From: Pseudomonas sp. ISL-84
Lineage (GTDB): Bacteria > Bacillota > Bacilli > Bacillales > Cytobacillaceae
Length of the DNA: 64,000 nucleotides
Assembly (NCBI GenBank): GCA_018613035.1
Contig: JAGGRA010000005.1
Coordinates: 99,789-163,788 of the forward strand
Direction: 5' to 3'
Positions 1 to 9,692 of the stretch are shown here, piece after piece. A model generated the notes under the pieces. That model saw only the letters and a list, made by a program, of their open reading frames with translations. It was not told the origin of the DNA and made no database searches. Positions within the stretch are counted from its first letter, which is position 1. Each line of letters opens with the position of its first letter. Made by a program: the position numbers and the translations under genes.

Positions 1-41
1 TCATCACGAATCCGCTCACGAACCAATTCAATTACATCCAT
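1..41 (-). CDS. 5' end of an unidentified gene downstream of pglX (partial)
   Basis: Only the first 13 codons are in the window, reading MDVIELVRERIRD. The ATG is at 39-41 on the minus strand and follows a strong AGAGGTGA ribosome binding site with good spacing, so translation initiation is well supported. By position it could be the next BREX gene (pglZ is expected after pglX), but 13 residues are too few to identify it. A terminator-like hairpin separates it from pglX. Confidence 0.6.
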   Translation of the reverse strand, partial: MDVIELVRERIRD

Positions 42-129
42 TTTTTCACCTCTTTTTAACTGTAGTAAACAGACTCTAAATAGCTAAGTATATTTTACCA
101 AATCAAAGGGAGTTTGCCGAAAATATAAA

Positions 130-168
130 AGCCCACCGTAAGCCTCATTGTAAAAGTGACGGTGGGTA
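130..168 (-). terminator. Terminator downstream of pglX
   Basis: CCCACCGT (132-139) pairs with ACGGTGGG (159-166). On the minus strand the hairpin is followed by CTTTTATATTTTC. It lies between the pglX stop and the start of the next gene, so that gene probably has its own promoter or depends on read-through. Confidence 0.65.
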
Positions 169-195
169 CTAATACTTTGAAATTAATAATCCTTG

Positions 196-3100
196 TTATT
201 TAATCTTTGCTAGTACTTTGTCAAATTTTTCATAATTCACTTTCACACCATCATCTAAATCAATGCTAATTTGTTCATTAGCATATTCAGCCAACTTTTT
301 ATCAAATCCAAGCAATTCCTCTAAACGTTTTTGAAATACTGTTTTCCGCTTCTCAAGGTCGCGTTTCTCAGTCGCAGTTAAACTTGGATTTACAATACGT
401 AAATTTATTGCTGCAATTTCATTGTTATATTTAGCTTGAATTTCTTGTAGATGCTCAAAACGGATTGTTGCCATAGTATCGGCCTGATACCGGTGCATGT
501 AAATTAGTGTACGTAACCCTTTTTGTTTTCCAGAATCGACAAGCCAATAAACAGGGCGTTTTTGATATACTTGGCAATGATCTTTAAAAAACTCATCTAA
601 GAAATAACGGCGCAAACGTTCTTCTGCTGTTTCATTTCTTTTTAATACGAGAGATTCTGCTAACCATTGTAAGTTTACTTCCACGGTTTCTTCCCCAAAA
701 ATAATGGCCAAAAATTCTCGTAAACGAGCAACGATATCATTATCGAAATAATGTTCGTCTGTTATTTGAATTAAGCCAAATTTGTCGGGAATGAAATTAT
801 CAAATCTCTTATCAACCCATTCTCCTCCGGCATATACAAGACCTTCAATATTTAGTGAATATCTCCCCATTATGCAACCAATAAAATAGGATAAAAATGA
901 TTTTGAATCACTGATTCGTTCGCCCAAACGAATTGTAATATCCTTGCCCTCTACTTCTGGCGATACTTCATCTTCTAACCCATATAAATTAATAAAAATA
1001 CTATTTAATTCTTCTTCGATTTTTTTTAGTTCGTGCATTTGAGCTTTGGTATGAGTTACCCATGTATCAAAAGTATCTTCTAGCCTATTTCTATCTTCCT
1101 TATATGATAAAAATGGATGCCTTTTAAAGTTCCAAGAAGATTCATAAGAGTCCCAATCCACTTTCGATATGTGAATTGCCTTATTTACTAACATTTTAAT
1201 CTTAGTGTTAATTTCATCATTCTCATTAACTTTATAAGGTAGCCTTGCTATAATCCCTTGATCAAAGTTAATAGTTGAAGAAAGTTGTTGAGAAAACATA
1301 AATGAAATTTTAGAATTTAAAAATCCTAGTAGGGCAATTGTTTTGTCGTGATTATTTGAAAACACAGCCATGCCAGCATTACTGAACAAAAAACCAATAG
1401 GAGAAAATCGAACTGCAAGTTTTGAACTTGAAATAGCTGTCCAAGTGATACCATCACGGAAATAAAAAGACTCATTCTTTACTACAAACTCATAATTCCC
1501 ATTTAAATATGGGTATCTTTTAATAATATATTCCTTAATTTCTTCTCCGTTGTTTTTCCAGTTAACCACATACTCTTGATTTCCATACCACTTTCTAAAC
1601 GTTCCACCTTTGTTGAATGGGAACCATTTTTTATTGCTAACTAATGCTTCGTCAGCATTAGTACAATTAAAAGCAATAGAATCTAAACTTGTTTCGTGCC
1701 ACAATCGTAAAAATCGTTCATTATCTGCTGTCGCCATTCCTTGTTTAGGGTCTGCAATATCAGAAAGTTTAGGGTTTGTTTCAAAAATTTCTCTAACTTT
1801 GTCTGTGGCCCAATATGCAAATGGTGTTCCCGGAATACTTTTAAAACCTTCTTGTTTTTTTATGTGGTTTCTTTTCGCCTCGAAAAATTTAGACTCTTTT
1901 TCTTTTAAAGAATCAACCTCACCTTGTTTATCAATTAACCTTTTATACGTTCCCTTAAAACCTTCCACATTGGTTTTTCGTAATACAAAAGTAACAGTGC
2001 CAAAATCAGAACCAAAAATCCCTCTACCTAGATGTATTAAACTAAAAAATAATGTATTATTTACAAGTTCATTTCTTAACTTCTCATAACTTGAAAGAAA
2101 CATCCATGAAGGAATATTAATCATTGCTGAAATTCCATTGTTTTTCATAAACTTTAATGTTCTTTCCATAATTACTGTGCTTAAATCTTTCTTAGTATTA
2201 TTGAAATTTTTCTTTAAGTAATTTTGAAGATTTTTATTCATACCTTTAGAACCCATATAGGGAGGATTTGTTACTACAATATCATACTCTTTAGATAACA
2301 CTTTTTCTTGTTTTAATAAAGTTATGAATTGCGGTACTTGTTCATAAGCTTGATAGGTTTCCGTCGTCAACTGTACGTTTTCAAGCTCATCAACTCTTCT
2401 TATATATATATCCAAATTATATTCATTCGGAAGAAGTATTGAACCCTTATTTTTTGCATCATGAAACTTATCAATTATTGAAGAAATCTCTTTTCTTTCA
2501 TTTTCATCATGCCCAAGCAGTTGTGCAAGACCTTCTTTGTGTAATTCATTAGATTCTTGTATCGAAAATAAATTTAGAGAAACTTGCTTTCTGAAAATTC
2601 TTCTCGATTTCTCTCTTGCCTTCATCATTAATGCAAATGAAGCCAACTGTGTAGCCCTATCATCGATATCTAGTCCATATAGATTCTTCTCTAAAATTAT
2701 TTGTGGAATGTCACTATTAGGATATCCAGCCTCTTCATACATTTGATACAATAAATCAAACGCATATATAAGTATGTGACCAGATCCGACACAAGGGTCA
2801 ATTATCGTAATTTCCTCTAAATTTATATTTTTATAACGAATTTTTTCTAATTTTTCTTTTACCTCTTTATCTTGTTCAGCAGGTTCTATATAATAGCGCA
2901 ATTTATCTTTTAACGGTGAGTTAGGATTGGATTCTAACCACAATTGACCTAAAGAGTTCTCTACCATATACTGAACAATCCACTTCGGGGTGAAAAGTTG
3001 CGTTGCTGCAGGAATATCATATTTCTCTATCTTTTTATTCTTTTTTAATTTAGCAAACACTTTGTCTTTAGGCTCTGAATTGTAAAATTGATAAAGCCAA

Positions 3101-3723
3101 CCGATTACTTCCACTTCTCTAAAGCTTTCTGTTAATTCATCATTTGAAACTAATTTATTGATAACCGACTCACTGTCTAATAAAAAGTCTGGAAGTAATA
3201 ATTCAGTATAATCATTTATTTTTTCAAACATAAATGGCAAGATTGTGTTTAGGGCATTGCATTGCGCTATGAATAACTTACGATATGTCTCCTCAATCTC
3301 TCCCTTACGAAATAAGTCCTTAATCTGCGCTATGTCAATACCTAAATCCATTGTTTCAAATTCAGCTACGATATCAGGCTCCGCTCTGCCTGTGCTGCTT
3401 GATAATACATTTATTCGTTCGGGAAGGTATTCGTTCACTTCCATAAAACGGATCGAAATGATGCGGTTAAACCACGTGTATGCCACTTCCTCGATGAGGT
3501 GGTCATATCCCTTGATCCTTAGCTGCTTATCTAGTGATGTTATGCTCGATTTTAACCGTAAATCCTGTTCAGTATTATTTACGATTAACTTTCCGTTTAT
3601 CTCCTGTATTTCTAATTCTTTGGTTACTGAGACTATTCCATACTTTTTTGCACGCAATGCTACTTTTTCAAGCAGGTCTCTCCTAGCAGAAACGGCAAAG
3701 TTTTTTAACTCTGATTTATTCAT
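196..3723 (-). CDS. pglX: BREX type 1 adenine-specific DNA methyltransferase PglX
   Basis: The protein has 1175 residues, the usual size for PglX. In BREX it methylates adenine in a non-palindromic host motif, marking self DNA, and it is also needed for phage exclusion. The SAM-binding motif I is DPCVGSG at about 309-315, and the catalytic amino-methyltransferase motif IV is NPPY at about 486-490, in a long gamma-class order with an extended C-terminal target-recognition region. It is the fourth gene of a leftward brxA-brxB-brxC-pglX operon, 52 bp after brxC, with a hairpin in that gap. No frameshift or phase-variation tract is visible. The family call is secure; the methylated motif cannot be read from the sequence. 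Confidence 0.93.
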   Translation of the reverse strand: MNKSELKNFAVSARRDLLEKVALRAKKYGIVSVTKELEIQEINGKLIVNNTEQDLRLKSSITSLDKQLRIKGYDHLIEEVAYTWFNRIISIRFMEVNEYLPERINVLSSSTGRAEPDIVAEFETMDLGIDIAQIKDLFRKGEIEETYRKLFIAQCNALNTILPFMFEKINDYTELLLPDFLLDSESVINKLVSNDELTESFREVEVIGWLYQFYNSEPKDKVFAKLKKNKKIEKYDIPAATQLFTPKWIVQYMVENSLGQLWLESNPNSPLKDKLRYYIEPAEQDKEVKEKLEKIRYKNINLEEITIIDPCVGSGHILIYAFDLLYQMYEEAGYPNSDIPQIILEKNLYGLDIDDRATQLASFALMMKAREKSRRIFRKQVSLNLFSIQESNELHKEGLAQLLGHDENERKEISSIIDKFHDAKNKGSILLPNEYNLDIYIRRVDELENVQLTTETYQAYEQVPQFITLLKQEKVLSKEYDIVVTNPPYMGSKGMNKNLQNYLKKNFNNTKKDLSTVIMERTLKFMKNNGISAMINIPSWMFLSSYEKLRNELVNNTLFFSLIHLGRGIFGSDFGTVTFVLRKTNVEGFKGTYKRLIDKQGEVDSLKEKESKFFEAKRNHIKKQEGFKSIPGTPFAYWATDKVREIFETNPKLSDIADPKQGMATADNERFLRLWHETSLDSIAFNCTNADEALVSNKKWFPFNKGGTFRKWYGNQEYVVNWKNNGEEIKEYIIKRYPYLNGNYEFVVKNESFYFRDGITWTAISSSKLAVRFSPIGFLFSNAGMAVFSNNHDKTIALLGFLNSKISFMFSQQLSSTINFDQGIIARLPYKVNENDEINTKIKMLVNKAIHISKVDWDSYESSWNFKRHPFLSYKEDRNRLEDTFDTWVTHTKAQMHELKKIEEELNSIFINLYGLEDEVSPEVEGKDITIRLGERISDSKSFLSYFIGCIMGRYSLNIEGLVYAGGEWVDKRFDNFIPDKFGLIQITDEHYFDNDIVARLREFLAIIFGEETVEVNLQWLAESLVLKRNETAEERLRRYFLDEFFKDHCQVYQKRPVYWLVDSGKQKGLRTLIYMHRYQADTMATIRFEHLQEIQAKYNNEIAAINLRIVNPSLTATEKRDLEKRKTVFQKRLEELLGFDKKLAEYANEQISIDLDDGVKVNYEKFDKVLAKIK

Positions 3724-3747
3724 CTTCCATTACTCCTTCTATAAATA

Positions 3748-3772
3748 AAAACAGGTCTTAAAGACCCGTTTC
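3748..3772 (-). terminator. Hairpin between brxC and pglX (partial terminator or attenuator)
   Basis: AACAGGTC (750-757 of the 3-kb block) pairs with GACCCGTT at 3763-3770 around a short loop. On the minus strand the hairpin is followed by TTTTTATTTATAG. It sits between the brxC stop and the pglX ribosome binding site, where a leaky terminator would lower pglX transcript relative to brxABC. Confidence 0.5.
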
Positions 3773-3775
3773 TAT

Positions 3776-6700
3776 TCAATCAATTTCCAACGTGTGGTCT
3801 TTTAATTCTTTTAGTAATGCAGAACGTAATTGATTAAGAGCCTCGTCTAAATCTTGCTGAGTTTCGATTTTATTACGACCATTAAAAAATATACGATATA
3901 TCTCATTTGAACTTAGACGTTTACTTTTCTTCTCCCTTATCACGACTGGTATTTTTTTATCATCAGGCTCAACAACCGGTGGCTTTCTCAACTCTTCTTC
4001 CAGTTCTTTTGCTCTTTTTTCAATCCTAAATGCAATTTCATTTAACTGTTGTAGTAGCGCTCGAATGGTTACAAGACTGCCTTCTGTTAATATACTTGAC
4101 TTAATTCGATAGAAAATGTTGTACTCGTTTTCAATATAACCAACAATAGATGGGATATTTTGATAATAATCTTTTAATTCCATTAAGTTTGTTTCCATGT
4201 GACCTACTTGTACCTGAATAGCCTGTCGTTGCTCGTTTACTTCATTTTTAATATTCTCTTCTAACTGACTAGTTAACTGTGGAAGTCTCGGTATATCACG
4301 ATAAGGTTCTTGCTTTGTTAAAATGTCCGAAATTTGCTTTTTAATCAATTGGACATCTGTATTTTGTATAAGTGCTAAATCTCTCTGATATCTTTCTAAA
4401 ATTTCAACTGCTTCATTAAAAACTGTAATGGGTGTTTTATTATAAAATCCTTTTAGTTTCTCTAAAACTCCAAACCACTCATCAATCTCTTCTTCAGCAT
4501 TAATGAATTCTTTCACCATTTGCTCTGCATCTCTAATTTGCAAAAGCTTTTGTACCCCCATTGAAAGTGAATTTATCTCTCTCTCACCCGGGTAAGGATA
4601 ATTTCGTGAACGCTGAGATTGACGCTTCAATCGAATTTCTTCAAGTGGTGATTGAAAGCGTTCTTTCAATTCAGCCTCTGCGGCAATAGCAAAATCTTGA
4701 TACGTATCTCCTACCTCGGAACGACTAAAGAAATGTCTCATTAATGATATAAACCCTCTTCTTATTTTTAGATCCACTTCAATTTCTGGAATTACTCGTA
4801 TTTTTTCACGTTCAGATACACGAGCTAGACGATCATAAAATTTGGAGTTTTCTGGAGTGAACTTATCATCCCCAAGAAATAATTTTACCTTTCCAGCATT
4901 CATATGAGCCAATATTAAGCCGATAATATCATACTCACTCCACCCATAAGGAATCGCGTGGTACTTTTCTATAATCGATTTTATGGATGGTGGTTTTTCA
5001 TGCATTCTAGCAACATCTTCAAGATATTCTTTTAATTCATCAAAGGCTTTACGATTATTCATCGTTTCATAATCTATAACTTGTTCGGCAAGTTTCTTCC
5101 ATGATTCTTTATACGTTTTGAAAGAGACTGGAACGTCCATATAATCAAGATACTTATACGTATTACTAATTAACATATTAAAGGCACTGCTTACTTGATT
5201 TTCAAATGAACCTTTATAAGAACGTTGTTGGCCTTGAATATAAAATAAGGCTTTATCACAAGCTTTTTTCAATAACTCTTCCGCTTTTTGTTCAAACTCC
5301 TCCACGGAAACTAGTTTCGCATCGTAAATACGATGTTGTGTTTGTGTTGTACTATTATTTCGTTTTAAATTAACATAGCGTTGTACCTGTTCAGAATACT
5401 TAATTGCTGCTTCTGCGGCAGCGACAAGTTCTTCGTCAAGGCATATCACCATTTGGCCTGAATTGGCTTTTAAGGCAGCTTCCATGTCAGACATATTTAC
5501 AGAAAAGACTTGCAATGTTAATGGGTAGGACATATTCCCCTTGGAATAATTATCAAAGCGTTTATTAAAATCAAAGGGTGGAGTATCTTTTCTGTAAATA
5601 TAATTTAATTTCGGATACATTTTCGAGAAGAATAATTTACCAAGTTGTTCTTTAATCTTAGTAGAATTAACTTCAACACTCCTGATTTCTTTATTAATCT
5701 CTTGTTCTTCATCGGATAAAAATGAATAAGTGCCATCAGCATGTTTTTCAATGAACATCGCTTGTTCCAGACGATTTAACGATTCTTTGACAGGGAGGTC
5801 GTTTTTATCATTGTTTATGGTTTCTAAAATTAGAGTAGCAATATTATTTGGTGTTGCCTTTATTTCATCTATACCTTTAATTAAATAAAGCACTTTTAAG
5901 ACCGGGATATCTTCTGGTAAAATATTTTCAATATTTCTGGCGCGATCCTCAGCCCTACTGATAGTTCTTGTAATAGATGTTTCCAAGAAATTACGAATTG
6001 AAGGAAAAAACTCTTCTAATGTAACAAGATTGCCTATTTGTTCTCCAGCATTAAGTTTAGCCGCTTCTTGAAATGCTTTAAGCAAAGAGCGTTCACCGTG
6101 AGCTAGGCTTGTTCCACCTTCGCCATGAATTCTAATTTTATTAAATACCTTTTGCAGTAAATCTACCTGATATGGAATAAATGGATAAAGAGCTGCAAAT
6201 TCTTCGGCTGATCGATAGCCTGAACGGAACTGGGTCGTATTAGGATCAAAAGATAAGCGGTTTCGAACAATCTGCTCAATCGGTTCATACGTCATTTTTA
6301 GTGTTTTATCTGCTGTATCTGTTTTTTCTAATATACGACGCTTAATGACTTCATCTGTGTTCGCACTCGATAAGTTAATGCGGGTAGCAAAGCGACCTTG
6401 AATCTTTGAAAAATCGTTTGTGCTATGAATATTTGCAACAGCTTTAATTTTTTCCTGTGAGGTAACAATGACCCATGCTTGGCCCATTGAAGTTCCGCCA
6501 ATATCTTCAACGACAGTTTGTAAATTAAGCATTAAGTTAACATCGGTTCCTATATACTGTCCTACTTCATCCACCAAGAAGACGAGACGATAATCTTGAC
6601 CACGGTGACGACAATATTCCGCAATTAGTTGAGAGAGCTTTTCAGAAGTCATACTGAAAGTATTCTTACTAATTTCAAAAAAGCTGTTTGCTGTTTCTTC

Positions 6701-7345
6701 GTCATATCCTGTTTCAATAAGCGCTTGAACAATTTTTTTACGGCGTATGACTGCCTTTAATCGAAAATCTTCCCATTCTGTATCATATAGACGCTTAATG
6801 ATGTCTTTGAATGCTCCGTATTTTCCTTCTTCATCTAACTGACGCTCCATATCAGCAAGCCACAACGTATCTGAATAGCCTAAATGACGATTAAAAACAC
6901 GCAGAAATACTTCTACAATACGTTCCTTGTTGGTTGCTCCTGATGAACTCATAGAATCAATATTGAATAGAATGGCATCTGAATCTTTTCCATCTACTTC
7001 TTTCATCCTTGATAATAAAATTTGATTGGAGGTTTTCTCAATAAAGTATTCGTATGGTTTTCTGCCATTCACTTCTTTTCCATCAAGCAAATAAGATAAA
7101 ATTTTTAAAAAATGTGATTTACCTGAGCCGAAGAAACCACTAATCCAAACCCCAATATCTTTTGTTGGATTCTTATAAACTGCTATATAGTTTTCATAGA
7201 ACTTTTGAAAGTATTCGGTCACCTCTTCAGTCATGACATACTCTTCAAGTTCATTTTTAATTGTATCTTGATCCAGCTGGCCCGCTTGAACTACGCCATT
7301 AATGGTCCGAAATATATCTTTCTTGAATATATCTTTCACTTGCAT
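3776..7345 (-). CDS. brxC: BREX system P-loop ATPase BrxC
   Basis: The protein has 1189 residues, the normal BrxC/PglY length. The Walker A motif is GFFGSGKS at 70-77, and a Walker B-like LVFLVDEV lies near 254-261. The C-terminal third is charged and helical with coiled-coil character. BrxC is a large AAA-like ATPase (DUF499-type family) essential for BREX phage exclusion. Its exact mechanism is not established. It starts 14 bp after the brxB stop with a GGGGAG-type ribosome binding site, as part of the same operon. Confidence 0.94.
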   Translation of the reverse strand: MQVKDIFKKDIFRTINGVVQAGQLDQDTIKNELEEYVMTEEVTEYFQKFYENYIAVYKNPTKDIGVWISGFFGSGKSHFLKILSYLLDGKEVNGRKPYEYFIEKTSNQILLSRMKEVDGKDSDAILFNIDSMSSSGATNKERIVEVFLRVFNRHLGYSDTLWLADMERQLDEEGKYGAFKDIIKRLYDTEWEDFRLKAVIRRKKIVQALIETGYDEETANSFFEISKNTFSMTSEKLSQLIAEYCRHRGQDYRLVFLVDEVGQYIGTDVNLMLNLQTVVEDIGGTSMGQAWVIVTSQEKIKAVANIHSTNDFSKIQGRFATRINLSSANTDEVIKRRILEKTDTADKTLKMTYEPIEQIVRNRLSFDPNTTQFRSGYRSAEEFAALYPFIPYQVDLLQKVFNKIRIHGEGGTSLAHGERSLLKAFQEAAKLNAGEQIGNLVTLEEFFPSIRNFLETSITRTISRAEDRARNIENILPEDIPVLKVLYLIKGIDEIKATPNNIATLILETINNDKNDLPVKESLNRLEQAMFIEKHADGTYSFLSDEEQEINKEIRSVEVNSTKIKEQLGKLFFSKMYPKLNYIYRKDTPPFDFNKRFDNYSKGNMSYPLTLQVFSVNMSDMEAALKANSGQMVICLDEELVAAAEAAIKYSEQVQRYVNLKRNNSTTQTQHRIYDAKLVSVEEFEQKAEELLKKACDKALFYIQGQQRSYKGSFENQVSSAFNMLISNTYKYLDYMDVPVSFKTYKESWKKLAEQVIDYETMNNRKAFDELKEYLEDVARMHEKPPSIKSIIEKYHAIPYGWSEYDIIGLILAHMNAGKVKLFLGDDKFTPENSKFYDRLARVSEREKIRVIPEIEVDLKIRRGFISLMRHFFSRSEVGDTYQDFAIAAEAELKERFQSPLEEIRLKRQSQRSRNYPYPGEREINSLSMGVQKLLQIRDAEQMVKEFINAEEEIDEWFGVLEKLKGFYNKTPITVFNEAVEILERYQRDLALIQNTDVQLIKKQISDILTKQEPYRDIPRLPQLTSQLEENIKNEVNEQRQAIQVQVGHMETNLMELKDYYQNIPSIVGYIENEYNIFYRIKSSILTEGSLVTIRALLQQLNEIAFRIEKRAKELEEELRKPPVVEPDDKKIPVVIREKKSKRLSSNEIYRIFFNGRNKIETQQDLDEALNQLRSALLKELKDHTLEID

Positions 7346-7359
7346 TTGGTTCTCCCCCT

Positions 7360-7905
7360 CTACGAAATTCGTGATAATTGATACTGATCTTCATTATGTA
7401 AAATACCAAAAAGTCTAAGCTCCAAACCGGTAAAGTATCCGGGATAGAAAAGAACAATGGGTTTTCGGAAAGCATGGTTGGACAGCTTTTTTAGTAACTG
7501 ACTGGATCTAAGAAGGGGATGCGCATTGCCAACACCTGTTATGAATACAATTTCTGCATCATCTACTTGATCGATAAAAGACTCAACAATAACATCTTGA
7601 TCTTCTAATACTGTTTGTAAGGCATGTACTAACTCTTCATATCCCTCTTCTTCACTAATCTCTATTAGTTCATTTAAATCGTCTTCAAAGAGACTGAGTA
7701 AGAATTTAAACAAATGAAGCTCCTTAATCTCTATTGAAGTTCGATTCAAAACCCCTTCAACGTATGTGCGAACAACTAGTTCATCCTCTGCCGGATAATC
7801 GAATACATAGTGCGGAATTTCACTGCCAATCCCTGTAGGTCTCGTAAAGCCTTCTTCATTTATTCTTCTTTCCATTTGTTTTAAGCGCTCATATGTGTCA
7901 CTCAT
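7360..7905 (-). CDS. brxB: BREX protein BrxB (DUF1788)
   Basis: The 181-residue protein matches the DUF1788/BrxB family in length and character: an acidic N-terminal half, then an alpha/beta C-terminal half with FITGVGNAHPLLR and PIVLFYPGYFTG segments that resemble its P-loop-less ATPase-like core. It is a small essential component of type 1 BREX, placed between brxA (11 bp upstream) and brxC (14 bp downstream). The biochemical role is unknown. The operon context makes the call firm. Confidence 0.9.
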   Translation of the reverse strand: MSDTYERLKQMERRINEEGFTRPTGIGSEIPHYVFDYPAEDELVVRTYVEGVLNRTSIEIKELHLFKFLLSLFEDDLNELIEISEEEGYEELVHALQTVLEDQDVIVESFIDQVDDAEIVFITGVGNAHPLLRSSQLLKKLSNHAFRKPIVLFYPGYFTGLELRLFGILHNEDQYQLSRIS

Positions 7906-7916
7906 GTCTTTTTCAC

Positions 7917-8510
7917 CTACCTTAACTCGCTTAATAAATACAGCAACGGATCATAATCCTTAGCATAATTTTTTAGATTTTTGCTTATATGTAAAGGATT
8001 AATTAGAAATGTATCTGCTTTTTCCTCCTGCAGCATTCCACTTTCTCTAAAGAACATTACTATTGAACTTTTTAACCTTTTTTTCGTTTCAGGCCTGAAC
8101 CCAGCAACTTTTCCAGATTGTCCTTCTTTACGTTCAATAAAGAACTCAACATCTATAATCTGAATAGACGGCTTGTTATTATGATAATTGTACAAAATAA
8201 CCTCATTAAAAAATTCATAAGGTAGCCGGTAGCATTTTAAATAGCTATATAAAAGGAGGGCTTTTTGATCTAAACGGGAGCCATCTATATATAGCTTTGA
8301 TAATTCAAGGTTAAATGTTTCAGAACGACGATATACCATTTGAAATCTCTTCTTAATACTAGACTCGCTTCTTAATTGAAACGAATTATGTTCAATAATT
8401 CTTTCTAAAATTTCACTTCTTGATAAACCTGCAATTTTCAATGGAAGAACAATATTTATTTCATTTTGAAACCAGCCTTCGCTGGTGAAACCTGCTGAAT
8501 ATTCCATCAT
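7917..8510 (-). CDS. brxA: BREX protein BrxA (DUF1819)
   Basis: The 197-residue protein is of DUF1819/BrxA type. It begins MMEYSAGFTSEGWF and is predicted mainly helical and basic; structural work on BrxA homologues describes a NusB-like DNA-binding fold. It is the first gene of the BREX operon. Either of two adjacent ATGs (8508-8510 or 8505-8507) may start it; a GGAAGG lies rather far upstream. The promoter should lie in the 235 bp before it. An unusual operon start with a different gene is not seen, so this is a type 1 layout. Confidence 0.88.
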   Translation of the reverse strand: MMEYSAGFTSEGWFQNEINIVLPLKIAGLSRSEILERIIEHNSFQLRSESSIKKRFQMVYRRSETFNLELSKLYIDGSRLDQKALLLYSYLKCYRLPYEFFNEVILYNYHNNKPSIQIIDVEFFIERKEGQSGKVAGFRPETKKRLKSSIVMFFRESGMLQEEKADTFLINPLHISKNLKNYAKDYDPLLYLLSELR

Positions 8511-8745
8511 AAAATCTTTATCACACCTTCCATAGTGATGATTGTGAATCTAGCATAAAAGTTAAATATTTCCACCACTAATTATAACAGTTTAAACTAC
8601 CAAAAAGAATGTCACCCATTATTGAATCAAGTCCTTTGGTTACTACCTGATACTGATATAAAAACTCTAAGTTATAATTTGCTACTTGGACGAACAAACG
8701 TTCACAAGGGGTTTTTTCATGTATGTAATCCTATTCTTTCATCAC
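8511..8745. other. Gap between resolvase gene and brxA
   Basis: About 235 AT-rich bases. The brxA promoter must lie here, but no clear -35/-10 pair stands out. Near 8694-8705 a GAAC-AAAC-GTTC inverted repeat could be an operator or recombinase site. No ORF is supported. Confidence 0.35.
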
Positions 8746-9324
8746 TTAAACCTTTGTTATAATTTTCTCTGCCTCACTTTTCTTCTTAGCCCTAACCAGT
8801 GTAGATACCGAAATCCCTGTCATACCTTCAACTTGTTTATACGAATGGTCTTCTAGTAAGGATAAGGCATGATTAACCTGCTGCCTTGAAAACTTTTTTG
8901 GTCTACCCTCTCGGAAATCAGGATTCTGCTTGGCCAATATTTTCCCTTCTTGAGTACGCTCTACAATCATATCTCTCTCAAACTCAGCAAAAGCAGAGAA
9001 TATCGTGAAAATTAACCTCCCAGTGGGGGTATTTTCAATCACACCCATATTTAAAACGTGAACTTTAATATTTCGATTAAATAAGTCTTTAATTGTTTCC
9101 AAAGCATCTTGTGTACTTCGGGCCAAACGATCTAGTTTAGTTACGACCAATGTGTCACCTTCTTTTAGATTTTCCATAAGCTTTTGAAATTCTGGCCGTT
9201 TTTTATTTGTCCCTGAATACTTTTCAGAATATATTACATCACAGTTCTCTTTTTCTAATTGTTTTAGCTGAACTTGTAAATCCTGATGAATTGTACTCAC
9301 TCTTGCATACCCATATTTCAACAT
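8746..9324 (-). CDS. Small serine recombinase (Tn3-family resolvase/invertase)
   Basis: The protein has 192 residues, typical for resolvase/invertase. The catalytic motif YARVST places the nucleophilic serine at residue 10. [11 protein letters not shown] and the [17 protein letters not shown] helix E region follow, with a C-terminal helix-turn-helix at about 145-185 ([17 protein letters not shown]). An ATG 24 bp further upstream is in frame, but the AGAGGTGA ribosome binding site sits 5 bases before the ATG at 9324, so that start was chosen. No transposase is adjacent, so it may be a relic of a Tn3-like element or serve the island itself. Confidence 0.85.
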   Translation of the reverse strand: MLKYGYARVSTIHQDLQVQLKQLEKENCDVIYSEKYSGTNKKRPEFQKLMENLKEGDTLVVTKLDRLARSTQDALETIKDLFNRNIKVHVLNMGVIENTPTGRLIFTIFSAFAEFERDMIVERTQEGKILAKQNPDFREGRPKKFSRQQVNHALSLLEDHSYKQVEGMTGISVSTLVRAKKKSEAEKIITKV

Positions 9325-9476
9325 AGTCACCTCTTTAGTTAAATGCAAGATTCATTTATGAATATAAGTATTGATTATGCTTAATACCCTTATTTTACAG
9401 TACCTGTAATGTATGTTCAATACTTTGAAGTTATGACTATATCATACCAAGGTTTAAAATTTGTTAAATACCATTT

Positions 9477-9536
9477 TGGATATAAAAAAGCCTAATTTCT
9501 ACATTAAAATTGAGAAATTAGGCTTTTTTATATCCA
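9477..9536. terminator. 24-bp perfect inverted repeat, likely bidirectional terminator
   Basis: The arm 9477-9500 is an exact reverse complement of 9513-9536 around a 12-nt loop. A run of A on the left arm and T on the right arm make it a possible terminator on both strands. It would end leftward transcripts from the DUF4238 gene before the resolvase. The arms are longer than a normal terminator needs. Confidence 0.6.
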
Positions 9537-9576
9537 TTAAAGTCCCCGAGTGTTTTTACCGTTATTTTAGTACAGC

Positions 9577-9610
9577 ACCGATAAGAAAATAAATAGAATT
9601 TCTTTTCGGT
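9577..9610. repeat. 12-bp hairpin with one mismatch
   Basis: ACCGATAAGAAA (9577-9588) pairs with TTTCTTTTCGGT (9599-9610), with one T-T mismatch. It lies 40 bp from the larger hairpin, between it and the DUF4238 stop. It may be a second terminator or a recombinase site. Confidence 0.4.
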
Positions 9611-9692
9611 TATATCCGATATTATTAAGGGAATATACAAGAAGCTTAAAACCATCTGTATTAGAAATAAGGTACCACCAATTCGGTAGTAT

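Larger units (their letters stand above)
9325..9692. other. Structured 368-bp gap with two strong hairpins
   Basis: There is no coding sequence. The gap contains a 24-bp perfect inverted repeat (9477-9536) and a second 12-bp hairpin (9577-9610), listed separately. The rest is AT-rich and holds the resolvase promoter region. Confidence 0.5.
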
